Source of the DNA: CAZPZR01 sp964591105
GTDB taxonomy: Bacteria; Bacillota; Clostridia; Lachnospirales; Lachnospiraceae
Assembly (NCBI GenBank): GCA_964591105.1
Contig: CAZPZR010000016.1
Span: 1 to 31,452, forward strand
Length of the DNA: 31,452 nt
Direction of reading: 5' to 3'
Of this stretch, positions 15,997-23,907 are shown in pieces. The notes under the pieces were generated by a model. That model did no database searches. It was not told where the DNA came from and was given only the letters and a program-made list of their open reading frames with translations. Position 1 is the first letter of the stretch; every line of letters starts with the position of its first letter. The position numbers were made by a program, and so were the translations under genes.

Positions 15997-16011
15997 ATAG
16001 CTTTAATGCAT
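15997..16011 (+). promoter_or_regulatory. LysR-type T-N11-A box upstream of the MFS-aroD-TRAP operon
   Basis: ATAGCTTTAATGCAT, identical over 15 bp to the copy at 15010-15024 and in the same orientation relative to its target operon. The centre at 16004 is about 65 bp before the predicted start near 16069. Confidence 0.75.
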
Positions 16012-16032
16012 CAATTTTCGCACATATAAGTA

Positions 16033-16062
16033 TTGGATATTCTCTACTGGGCTTGATAAAAT
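16033..16062 (+). promoter_or_regulatory. Promoter of the MFS-aroD-TRAP operon
   Basis: TTGGAT (16033-16038), 18-nt spacer, TAAAAT (16057-16062); start near 16069. The leader to the MFS ATG is about 130 nt and contains a small hairpin (ATCGTTA 16075-16081 with TAACGAT 16088-16094) and a long A-rich tract just before the ribosome binding site. Confidence 0.55.
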
Positions 16063-16200
16063 ATAGACATACCAATCGTTAGTTTTTTAACGATATATAT
16101 TTCGGTGTTTCTTATTGTTTGTGACGGACTAGTAAGAAAATGCTCAAAATCTCTACAAAAAAAAAAGAAAAAAAGAAAAGTTTAAAAGGAGAACAAAACA

Positions 16201-17409
16201 ATGAACAAAAAGTATTTACCAAGTGCACTAATTTTGTACCTGAACTATTTCATCCATGGTGTTGGATGCTCAATCCTTGGACAGGCTGTCATCAAGGATT
16301 CTCTCGCTTCAAGCTGGGGCGTTGAAGCAATGGCAATCACAGCAATCTCTGCTGCATTAGGTCTTGGACGACTGATCGCACTTCCATTTGCCGGACCACT
16401 TTCTGACAAATTAGGACGTCGTATCTCATGTGTAATCGGTGGTGCATCTTACGCAGTTTACTTAATCGGTCTTGCACTCGCATTTAATGCTGGAGCAAAT
16501 GGTGGTTACCAGATTGCTTACGCATGTGCAGTAATCGGTGGTATCGCAAACTCATTCCTTGATACAGGAATTTACCCAGCTGTTGGTGAAGTATTCTTCG
16601 CAGCTCCAGGTGTTGCTACAATGGGAATCAAATTCTTCATCTCTATTTCACAGATGTTGCTTCCATTCGTACTTGGTGTTGCTGTAACAACAACTGCTGC
16701 TGGACTTACATCTTACAACCCATTATTCTACGCTTGTGGAATTTGCTACATCGTATTAGCAGCTTTAATCCTCTTTGCTCCACTTCCAGATGCTGATGCA
16801 AAGAAAGAGAAAAAAGAAGGATTATTAGAAAGCCTTAAGAAAACACATTTCTCTATCGAATCCATTGCAATGATTTTAATCGGATTCACATGTACAGGTA
16901 CATTCCAGTTATGGTTAAACTGTGCACAGAACTTCGCAAAAGAAGTTGTTGGTTGGGCTGACCCATCTATCATGCAGACATACTACTCTGTTGGTACAAT
17001 GCTTGCACTTATCGTAACAGCATTCTTAACACGCAAAATCAAAGACGTAAGATTCATCATGGTATATCCAGCAATCTGTCTTGTAACTATGATCTGTGTA
17101 TTAATTGGTAAATCTCAGACACTTTGCCTCGTAGGTGCATTCGTAATCGGTTGGGCAGGAGCAGGAGGACTCCTTCAGATTGCAACAGCTGTATGCAACA
17201 TGCTCTTCCCTAAGATCAAAGGTACTGTAACAGCATTAGTTATGATCGCATCTTCACTTTGCAACTACACAATCTTAACAGCAGCTTCAAAGATGACTCC
17301 ATCTGGTGTTATGACAATGAACATTGTTCTTACAGCAATCGGTGTTCTTCTTGGAGTATTCGTAAATCTTCGTTATGCAAAGATGGTAGAGCTTGCAGAA
17401 ACAGAGTAG
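16201..17409 (+). CDS. MFS transporter, YdiM/YdiN-like, probable quinate/shikimate permease
   Basis: A 402-aa polytopic membrane protein with about 12 hydrophobic segments. The major-facilitator loop 2-3 motif is GPLSDKLGRR (65-74). Start LPSALILYLNYFIHGVG, GLGRL...FAGPLSD and IANSFLDTGIYP (115-126) resemble E. coli YdiM/YdiN, whose genes adjoin ydiB and aroD. A charged central loop (about 197-214) divides the two halves. It leads a five-gene operon and is followed by aroD after 36 bp. The ribosome binding site AAAGGAG follows an A-rich leader. The substrate is inferred from context: quinate, shikimate or a related cyclic polyol acid. Confidence 0.85.
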   Translation: MNKKYLPSALILYLNYFIHGVGCSILGQAVIKDSLASSWGVEAMAITAISAALGLGRLIALPFAGPLSDKLGRRISCVIGGASYAVYLIGLALAFNAGANGGYQIAYACAVIGGIANSFLDTGIYPAVGEVFFAAPGVATMGIKFFISISQMLLPFVLGVAVTTTAAGLTSYNPLFYACGICYIVLAALILFAPLPDADAKKEKKEGLLESLKKTHFSIESIAMILIGFTCTGTFQLWLNCAQNFAKEVVGWADPSIMQTYYSVGTMLALIVTAFLTRKIKDVRFIMVYPAICLVTMICVLIGKSQTLCLVGAFVIGWAGAGGLLQIATAVCNMLFPKIKGTVTALVMIASSLCNYTILTAASKMTPSGVMTMNIVLTAIGVLLGVFVNLRYAKMVELAETE

Positions 17410-17445
17410 TCTCATTTATAATAAGAAGAAAGAAAGGACAATCCT

Positions 17446-18207
17446 ATGAATACAGTTCGTGTTAGAAATATCGAAATCGGTGCCGGCGTTCCGAAAATCT
17501 GTGTACCAATCGTCGGGGTAACAAAAGATGAAATTCTTGCAGAAGCAAAGACATTTGACTCCATTCCTGTAGATGTTGTGGAATGGCGTGTAGACTGGTT
17601 CGAAGGTGTATTTGACTTCGATCAGGTACTTGATGTTTTAAAAGATTTACGAGAAGTCTTAGGTGATACTCCTCTTCTCATGACATTCCGTACTTCAAAA
17701 GAAGGTGGAGAAAAAGCGATTGAAGATGCTGAGTATGCAAAACTTAATATCCAGGCTGCACAGTCTGGATATGTAGATCTTGTAGACGTTGAAGTGTTTA
17801 CCGGAGATGATGTTGTCAAAGAAATCATTGCTGGTGCTCATGCAGCTGGTGTTAAAGTTGTTGCATCCAACCACGATTTCTTCAAGACACCTGACAAAGA
17901 TGATATTGTTGGACGTCTCAGAAAGATGCAGGAATTAGATGCTGATATTCCGAAGATTGCTGTAATGCCACAGAACAAGAAAGATGTACTTACACTTCTT
18001 GCTGCAACAGAAGAAATGGCATCTCAGTATGCTGATAGACCAATTATTACAATGTCTATGGCTGGTACTGGTGTCATCAGCAGACTTTGTGGAGAAGTAT
18101 TCGGTTCTGCTCTTACTTTCGGAGCAGCAAAAAAAGCTTCTGCACCTGGACAGATGGGCGTCAACGATTTGAACACTATTCTTGGATTGCTTCATAACGC
18201 ATTATAG
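17446..18207 (+). CDS. aroD: Type I 3-dehydroquinate dehydratase
   Basis: A 253-aa cytosolic class I enzyme that dehydrates 3-dehydroquinate to 3-dehydroshikimate through a Schiff base. Active-site residues can be placed exactly: E46-W-R48 in VEWRVDW, H143 in SNHDFF, Schiff-base K170 in PKIAVMP, R213 in GVISRL and Q236 in APGQMG. The histidine, lysine, arginine and glutamine positions agree with the Salmonella enzyme numbering. It sits between a YdiM/N-like transporter and a TRAP system rather than with other biosynthetic aro genes, which argues for a catabolic role linking the quinate dehydrogenase to a 3-dehydroshikimate-using step. The gap to the TRAP small subunit gene is 9 bp. Confidence 0.96.
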   Translation: MNTVRVRNIEIGAGVPKICVPIVGVTKDEILAEAKTFDSIPVDVVEWRVDWFEGVFDFDQVLDVLKDLREVLGDTPLLMTFRTSKEGGEKAIEDAEYAKLNIQAAQSGYVDLVDVEVFTGDDVVKEIIAGAHAAGVKVVASNHDFFKTPDKDDIVGRLRKMQELDADIPKIAVMPQNKKDVLTLLAATEEMASQYADRPIITMSMAGTGVISRLCGEVFGSALTFGAAKKASAPGQMGVNDLNTILGLLHNAL

Positions 18208-18216
18208 GAGGTCAAA

Positions 18217-18777
18217 ATGAAACAGGCAATTCACTGGCTGGATGAAAATCTTGAAGAATTTCTTCTGATTCTCTTTCTTATAGCAATGACATTGATCATG
18301 GGAACTCAGGTTTTCTGTCGCTACGCGCTTGGCATGTCATTGTCTTGGTCAGAAGAATTAACTCGCTACCTATTTATATGGTCTGGTTTTCTCAGCGTTA
18401 GTTACTGTAGCAAAAAATGTTTATCTATCAAAATTGAACAGTTCGTTGCTCTCTTCCCAAGACGTGGAAAAGCAATCTTCAAGCTGGTCAATCATACATT
18501 TGAACTGATATTTTTTGTTTACATGATTCCTTTTGCCTATTCGTATATGATGTCAGCGGTTGAGAGCGGGCAGGTATCCCCTGCCTGCTCAATTCCTATG
18601 TATTATATACAGGCAGCACCATTTGTTTCCTTCGTTCTGGTTGCATTCCGCATCATACAGCGTTGGATCATTGAGTTTCATGTTGCACGGGGAGAGCAAG
18701 TCTACGACCCTGCACATCCGGAACATAACACTCCGGAATCATTTATCGAAGCAAATACAGACAAGGAGGTTTCCTAA
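18217..18777 (+). CDS. TRAP transporter small membrane subunit (DctQ type)
   Basis: A 186-aa membrane protein of the tripartite periplasmic-type transporter family, with four predicted membrane segments. The family-typical segment LSWSEELTRYLFIWSGFLS (about 42-60) is clear. It pairs with the large DctM subunit, encoded immediately downstream without any gap (TAA directly followed by ATG). The hydrophilic C-terminal tail (155-186) is charged. GGAGG is five bases before the ATG. Part of the LysR-box operon, so a quinate/shikimate-type carboxylate is the likely cargo. Confidence 0.92.
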   Translation: MKQAIHWLDENLEEFLLILFLIAMTLIMGTQVFCRYALGMSLSWSEELTRYLFIWSGFLSVSYCSKKCLSIKIEQFVALFPRRGKAIFKLVNHTFELIFFVYMIPFAYSYMMSAVESGQVSPACSIPMYYIQAAPFVSFVLVAFRIIQRWIIEFHVARGEQVYDPAHPEHNTPESFIEANTDKEVS

Positions 18778-20067
18778 ATGTCAGCCGCATTACTATTTCT
18801 CATCTTTGTGATTGGATTGGTCATTGCGATTCCTGTATCCATTTCATTAGGAATTGCTTCTGTCCTTCCATCCATTTTGGATCCTTCATTCACAGTAGGT
18901 GCCAAATATTTAATTCGTTCCATGTTTGGTGGATTGGATTCCTTCCCGCTGCTTGCCGTTCCAATGTTTGTATTATCTGGAATTATTATGGCAAAGGGTG
19001 GAATCTCAAGAAAGCTGTTTGATGTGTTCGCATATTTTCTTGGTAATCTGACAGCTGGTATGCCTTGTGCGGTCATTGTGACCTGCCTTTTCTATGGAGC
19101 AATCTCAGGATCTGCTCCTGCTACTGTAGCCGCGGTTGGAAGTATGACAATTCCAATTTTAACCAGCCTTGGCTACGATCTTACTTTTACAACAGCAATT
19201 GTTGCTGTTGCCGGTGGACTAGGAGTTATCATTCCACCAAGTATTCCTTTCATTATGTACGGAATGGCATCTGGTGCTTCCGTTAGTTCCTTATTCCTTG
19301 CAGGAATTATCCCAGGACTTTTAATCGGTGCACTTCTTATGTTTTATGCTATTTACTACTGCAAACGAAATGGAGAAGACAAAGAAAAAATCCATGCTCA
19401 GGTGAAACAATTGCACGATAAAGGTCTTCTGAATGTATTGAAAGAAAGCTTCTTTGCAATCTTAAGTCCAGTTATCATTCTTGGCTGTATCTACAGCGGA
19501 ATTGCATCTCCGACAGAAGCAGCCGTGATTTCTGTATTTTATGCATTGTTCATCAGTCTGGTAGTTTATAAATCTATAAAAATTCGAGACATCTGGGGAA
19601 TCTTACAGGAGTCCATTAAGACATTTACACCAATCCTTTTTATCCTGGCAGCTTCCACAGCATTCTCAAGAGTATTAACTCTGATGCAGGTACCACAGAC
19701 CGTCAGTGAATTTATCAGCAGTAACTTCCATAGTCCTGTTGTTATTCTCCTGATTATCAACCTTTTCTTATTATTTGTAGGTATGGTCATGGATACAACT
19801 CCTGCGATTTTGATTTTAACACCAATCTTACTTCCAATCGTTACGGAAATTGGTGTGAATCCTGTTCACTTTGGTGTAATTATGGTCGTAAACCTGGCTA
19901 TCGGTTTTGTAACACCTCCAATCGGAGTCAACTTATTTGTTGCAAGTTCACTGACCGATGTTCCAGTTATGGCGATTGCAAAAAAAGCAGTTCCAATGAT
20001 TGCTTATTTCTTAGTCGCATTACTATTGATTACATTTATTCCTGCCCTCTCACTGGCATTGATATAG
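18778..20067 (+). CDS. TRAP transporter large permease subunit (DctM type)
   Basis: A 429-aa, about 12-segment membrane protein that forms the sodium-coupled channel of a TRAP importer. Diagnostic blocks: GAISGSAPATVAAVG (107-121), GGLGVIIPPSIPFIMYG (146-162), ASPTEAA near 243 and a C-terminal GFVTPPIGVNLFVASS. Length is normal for the family. AGGAGG lies inside the end of the preceding gene, eight bases before the ATG, so the two are translationally coupled. Confidence 0.95.
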   Translation: MSAALLFLIFVIGLVIAIPVSISLGIASVLPSILDPSFTVGAKYLIRSMFGGLDSFPLLAVPMFVLSGIIMAKGGISRKLFDVFAYFLGNLTAGMPCAVIVTCLFYGAISGSAPATVAAVGSMTIPILTSLGYDLTFTTAIVAVAGGLGVIIPPSIPFIMYGMASGASVSSLFLAGIIPGLLIGALLMFYAIYYCKRNGEDKEKIHAQVKQLHDKGLLNVLKESFFAILSPVIILGCIYSGIASPTEAAVISVFYALFISLVVYKSIKIRDIWGILQESIKTFTPILFILAASTAFSRVLTLMQVPQTVSEFISSNFHSPVVILLIINLFLLFVGMVMDTTPAILILTPILLPIVTEIGVNPVHFGVIMVVNLAIGFVTPPIGVNLFVASSLTDVPVMAIAKKAVPMIAYFLVALLLITFIPALSLALI

Positions 20068-20077
20068 GAGGCTTGTT

Positions 20078-21103
20078 ATGACATTGCATAAGATAAGAAA
20101 ACGAATTTTTTCAGCAGGACTGATTCTTACTGCAGTTTCTTCACTCTTACTTACTGGGTGTAAAGATTCTGATGACGATGAAGTTATGCGTTATGCATGG
20201 CCACTTGCCACTGCCAGTCCTGAGGATACCGTAACACAGATCTTTTCTGAAAAGTTTGTCAGTGAAGTGGCACGACTCAGTGATGGTAGACTGAAGATTC
20301 AGGTTTATCCAAACTCTACGCTTGGCGGTGACCGTGATCTTTTGGAAACTTGCTCAGATGGTGACATCCCATTTGTTGTGCAGAACACTGCTCCACAGGT
20401 AACTTTCATGTCCGACCTTGCAGTTTTTGATTTGCCTTGTGTATTTGATTCTTTGGAAGAATGTCGCGAAACTATCGATGATCCTACTTTCCAGAATTTG
20501 ATTCACGAAGTTTATCAGGAAGGTGGTTACCAACTGTTGGGAATGGCTGACCAGGGATTCCGTGTTATGAGTACAAATAAAGCTGTCAACAGCATTGCTG
20601 ATTTTAAAGGACAGAAAATCCGTACGATGGAAAATAGTTACCATCTTGCGTTCTGGGAAAGTTTACGTGCGAATCCAACTCCAATGAACTTCAGTGAAGT
20701 ATACATCGGATTGCAGCAGCACACAATTGATGCTCAGGAAAATCCATACGAAGTTATCGTATCTAACAAGTTATATGAACAGCAGGATTATGTTGTGGAA
20801 ACCAATCATCTTCCACATTTAATCTCTTTAATCGTAAATGACGAATTCTTCCAGGACCTTCCGGAAGAAGATCAGAAAATCATGACAGAGGCTGCTGAAA
20901 CTGCAACTGCATATGCCAGAGAACAGTCTGACTTAAGAATTGCCGATCGAGTAGCTACGATTGAAGCAAGTGGAACTACAATCATTACACCCTCCAAGGA
21001 AGTTCGAGATAGTATCCGCGAAAACGCACAGCCTGTGTATGATAAGATTCGACAGAATATATCTGAAGAGTTGTATGAAGCATATATGAAAAATATCAAA
21101 TAA
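20078..21103 (+). CDS. TRAP transporter substrate-binding lipoprotein (DctP type)
   Basis: A 341-aa extracytoplasmic receptor. The signal peptide ends in the lipobox LLTGC, so C28 is the predicted lipid anchor. The conserved family core GQKIRTMENSYHLAFWESL (about 178-196) carries the carboxylate-binding arginine (R182), followed by EVYIGLQQHTIDAQENP, the dimer/ligand hinge motif. Presence of this arginine fits an acidic ligand. It is the last gene of the operon, unlike the common dctP-first order, with AGGAGG six bases before its ATG, and is followed by a hairpin terminator. Ligand inferred to be a quinate/shikimate-type acid, not shown. Confidence 0.94.
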   Translation: MTLHKIRKRIFSAGLILTAVSSLLLTGCKDSDDDEVMRYAWPLATASPEDTVTQIFSEKFVSEVARLSDGRLKIQVYPNSTLGGDRDLLETCSDGDIPFVVQNTAPQVTFMSDLAVFDLPCVFDSLEECRETIDDPTFQNLIHEVYQEGGYQLLGMADQGFRVMSTNKAVNSIADFKGQKIRTMENSYHLAFWESLRANPTPMNFSEVYIGLQQHTIDAQENPYEVIVSNKLYEQQDYVVETNHLPHLISLIVNDEFFQDLPEEDQKIMTEAAETATAYAREQSDLRIADRVATIEASGTTIITPSKEVRDSIRENAQPVYDKIRQNISEELYEAYMKNIK

Positions 21104-21123
21104 TCATTACGATAAAATTCAAA

Positions 21124-21166
21124 AAGAGGGAAACAGCTTGTGACTGCTTCCCTCTTCTATTATTAT
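21124..21166 (+). terminator. Terminator of the MFS-aroD-TRAP operon
   Basis: Stem AAGAGGGAA (21124-21132) with TTCCCTCTT (21148-21156), extended inward by CAG/CTG after one mismatch, followed by a T-rich tract. It begins 20 bp after the dctP-type stop. Confidence 0.8.
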
Positions 21167-21214
21167 TTATCAAAGGCAGGAACTATTCTCCCCTGCACAA
21201 TCTCCGGATGTTCT

Positions 21215-22414
21215 TTATTCATACTGCCAGTAAATGGTAATTTTATTCAACATGGAATCATCCATATATTGATAGTGTACCGTTGATAATCCATATTGTG
21301 TTCCCAGGCTCTGAGCTGCTTCTTTGATCAGATTGCCAAAGATGTCCTCTTGAGCTTCTTGGTAAAGCTCTTGTGACGCAAACTTCAGCACGGATGGGTT
21401 CTCCCCTGCGGCAATCACATCCTTCATCTTCTGCAATATGGTCTGGCTGTCATAACTGGTAAAGTACATACCGTTTTGTACGTAATAGTTCTGGTCCATC
21501 TTCTCGCACGCTGGAAGTTCCACATCCTCGTCCGGTGTGTGCGTATTTTTCAGTTGTTCTTCATTGCAGCACAGGAAATCGTAGCTAATTCGCTCTATCT
21601 GCTCATCTGTTTTCTCCTGATCTGTCTCCTGAAAAATCGGATCTCCCCAAGTTGTATCAACATAATAGTAGTCATCTTCACATTTCACAATATTCCAAGC
21701 ATGACTTTGATTTTCATAAGTAGTTCCCGTCACATAAATACAAAATATATCCAATCGCTCCAACAAATATTGTGTTGCCTTTGAATATCCTGCGCATACC
21801 GATTTTTTATTTGCAAACACACTGTAAATGTTCTGATTGTCCAGTGCCTTCATATCATAGTCTACGGTATCAATTACATATTCATAAACAGCCAAAATCT
21901 TCTCATAGTCGGTCGCATCTTCCGGAACTGTCTGAAGAAATTCATCGGCTGTCTCCTCAATAATTTCCTTGCGCTTAGCTTTGTTCTCTCCGTCGCAAAG
22001 ATAAACGGGATTTAGTACCGTATATTTTTCCTGACTTTCATATAGTGTTGTACTTGCAGTTCCATCGCACCAGAAAATATCTGGAAAATCTTTCAAAACA
22101 TACTCAAATATTTTATTTGTTCTTTTGGCATCTTCAGAATGTACATAAATTTCTTCCTGATTATCTTCTATCCCTTGTAAAATTTCCTGATAAGCAAGCT
22201 GTTCATTCTCTGGAAGATTTTCATAATAATACTTCTGCTCCAATTCACTCATATCCATGGTGATCTCCGCATATGGAATCTCAGTGGTCAAGTCCTGCAC
22301 AGCTTTTACAACTTCCTTTCCTCCAAAATAACCCATAAAGCCGACCAAAATAGCTACAACGGAAATATATTTAGAACATCCTCTTTTCTTTCGACGTCTT
22401 CTTCTCTTTTTCAT
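21215..22414 (-). CDS. Membrane-anchored transglutaminase-like protein
   Basis: A 399-aa protein. A very basic start (KKRRRRRKKR) precedes one hydrophobic segment (about 15-31), so it is probably anchored with the body outside. Residues about 165-260 are a transglutaminase-like papain fold with triad C207 (SVCAGYSKA), H238 (SHAWNIV) and D253 (YYVDTTWGDP). Bacterial members often act as peptidases or wall-associated enzymes rather than crosslinkers. The frame opens at 22429, but the ATG at 22414 has AAAGGA six bases upstream and is preferred. It is a single gene, divergent from the SleC-like gene. Substrate unknown. Confidence 0.85.
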   Translation of the reverse strand: MKKRRRRRKKRGCSKYISVVAILVGFMGYFGGKEVVKAVQDLTTEIPYAEITMDMSELEQKYYYENLPENEQLAYQEILQGIEDNQEEIYVHSEDAKRTNKIFEYVLKDFPDIFWCDGTASTTLYESQEKYTVLNPVYLCDGENKAKRKEIIEETADEFLQTVPEDATDYEKILAVYEYVIDTVDYDMKALDNQNIYSVFANKKSVCAGYSKATQYLLERLDIFCIYVTGTTYENQSHAWNIVKCEDDYYYVDTTWGDPIFQETDQEKTDEQIERISYDFLCCNEEQLKNTHTPDEDVELPACEKMDQNYYVQNGMYFTSYDSQTILQKMKDVIAAGENPSVLKFASQELYQEAQEDIFGNLIKEAAQSLGTQYGLSTVHYQYMDDSMLNKITIYWQYE

Positions 22415-22452
22415 GCTTTTTCCTTTCATCGTACTATTTTTTTCTTATAAAA

Positions 22453-22461
22453 AGTATAGCA
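22453..22461 (-). promoter_or_regulatory. Extended -10 promoter of the transglutaminase-like gene
   Basis: Minus strand TGC-TATACT (hexamer at 22453-22458), with no clear -35 hexamer at the right spacing. The start is predicted near 22446, giving a leader of about 30 nt. Confidence 0.5.
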
Positions 22462-22488
22462 TATTAGCTTTAAAAATTGGAAAAATTC

Positions 22489-22515
22489 ACATTTTCTAAC
22501 TAGATGCATATGCTA
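22489..22515 (+). promoter_or_regulatory. Sigma-K type promoter of the SleC-like gene
   Basis: AC (22489-22490), exactly 16 nt, CATATGCTA (22507-22515). This matches the sigma-K consensus mACm-N16-gCATAnnnTA, including the flanking C/A and the g before CATA. The start would be near 22522, about 20 nt before the ATG. Confidence 0.65.
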
Positions 22516-22542
22516 CAGTAACGAATTACTCCGAGGTATTTT

Positions 22543-23808
22543 ATGGCTCCAGAAGCTCAAAATCCAATTCCTTCTGATACGCCAGAGAAAGGACAGCTTC
22601 AAATAAATCTCACTTCCGAAATCAATTCTTATCCCATCGAAAATGTCCGTGTTCGCATTTCTTACACCGGCGTACCCGATAGTCAGTTAGAAGAACTGAT
22701 TACTGACTCTTCCGGGCAAACAGAGGCTATTGAACTTGCGACACCGCCTTTGGAATATAGTCTAGATGTAAATAACGAACAGCAGCCCTATTCCGAATAC
22801 ACAATTCAAGTGGATGCCGAAGGGTACGAACCCATCAGTGTTGCCGGAGCTGAGCTTCTTCCTACAGTAAAATCATTGCAAAATATCCGGCTACGTCCTT
22901 TGGACACCACTGGTTCACAAGATGTATTTGTCATCCCTGCCCACACATTATATGGAACTTATCCTTCAAAAATACCTGAAGAGGAAATAAAGCCAATCAC
23001 AGAAAGTGGAGAAATTGTTCTGAGCCGTGTTGTCGTTCCTGAATACATTGTTGTCCATGACGGATCTCCTCGCGACAGCACAGCTACAAATTATTATGTA
23101 AAATATAAAGATTATATCAAAAATGTGGCATCCAGCGAAATTTACGCAACCTGGCCTGAGAATACTATTCGCGCAAATGTGCTGGCGATTATGTCGTTCA
23201 CTTTGAACCGCGTTTACACAGAATGGTATAGAAATCAAGGATACGATTTCACAATTACCTCATCCACTGCTTTTGACCACAAATGGATTCCTGAACGGAA
23301 TATATTTGATTCTATTTCCATAATTGTAGATGAACTGTTTGCAAGTTACCTGTCACGCCCTAATGTAAAACAACCAATTCTGACACAATATTGCGATGGA
23401 CGACAAGTTCAATGTCCAAACTGGCTCACACAATGGGGATCCAAGTCCCTTGGCGACCAGGGATATTCTACTATCGAAATCTTGCGTTATTACTATGGAG
23501 ATGACATCTATATCAATACTGCTGAAGCTATCTCTGGAATTCCATCCTCCTGGCCGGGATATGACTTAGAGCAAGGCTCTTCCGGGCAGAAAATCCGCCA
23601 AATGCAAGAACAACTAAATGTTATTGCGGACGCATATCCAGCCATTCCAAAAGTAAATGCCGATGGAATCTATGGGCCCGCCACTGCTGCGTCCGTTCGA
23701 AAATTCCAGTCAGTATTTGGATTGCCTGTGACGGGAGTTGTTGACTATAAGACATGGTATAAAATATCTGAGATATATGTGGGAGTGTCGAGAATTGCAG
23801 AATTGTAA
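22543..23808 (+). CDS. SleC-like spore cortex-lytic protein with peptidoglycan-binding domain
   Basis: A 421-aa protein without a normal signal peptide. Residues 1-125 are a beta-rich prodomain-like region. About 163-325 carry a conserved block (VVVPEYIVVH, DYIKNVASSEIYATWPEN, RANVLAIMSFTLNRVYTEWY, YCDGRQVQCPNWLTQWGSKSL) that I associate with clostridial SleC, the lytic transglycosylase activated by Csp proteases at germination. Residues 344-408 are a PG_binding_1 domain (GSSGQKIRQMQEQLN...DGIYGPATAASVRKFQ). In SleC the prosequence is cut near residue 150; the SRVVVPEY segment lies at the comparable place. A sigma-K type promoter fits mother-cell synthesis. Its stop codon directly abuts a 45-bp palindrome. 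The SleC assignment is from memory of the family, not a search. Confidence 0.8.
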   Translation: MAPEAQNPIPSDTPEKGQLQINLTSEINSYPIENVRVRISYTGVPDSQLEELITDSSGQTEAIELATPPLEYSLDVNNEQQPYSEYTIQVDAEGYEPISVAGAELLPTVKSLQNIRLRPLDTTGSQDVFVIPAHTLYGTYPSKIPEEEIKPITESGEIVLSRVVVPEYIVVHDGSPRDSTATNYYVKYKDYIKNVASSEIYATWPENTIRANVLAIMSFTLNRVYTEWYRNQGYDFTITSSTAFDHKWIPERNIFDSISIIVDELFASYLSRPNVKQPILTQYCDGRQVQCPNWLTQWGSKSLGDQGYSTIEILRYYYGDDIYINTAEAISGIPSSWPGYDLEQGSSGQKIRQMQEQLNVIADAYPAIPKVNADGIYGPATAASVRKFQSVFGLPVTGVVDYKTWYKISEIYVGVSRIAEL

Positions 23809-23882
23809 CACTTTAGGACGTAGCCTTTTTGAAAAAGGCTACGTCCTAAAGTGAAAAATGCCCTGTACCTTTTTGAAAAAAA
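23809..23882. repeat. Palindromic repeat element, left copy
   Basis: A perfect 45-bp palindrome (arms 23809-23830 and 23832-23853, core GGACGTAGCCTTTTT) is followed by an oriented tail AAAAATGCCCTGTACC. The palindrome is identical to the copy at 27168-27212, and the tails match with a few mismatches. It starts on the base after the SleC-like stop, so it also acts as a transcript hairpin for that gene. Confidence 0.9.
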
Positions 23883-23907
23883 ATTAAATATTTCCCTTTT
23901 CCTGCTC

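Noticed and set aside
16075..16094. Hairpin in the MFS leader as a transcription attenuator
   Set aside because: A 7-bp AT-rich stem with no following T-run is too weak to call.
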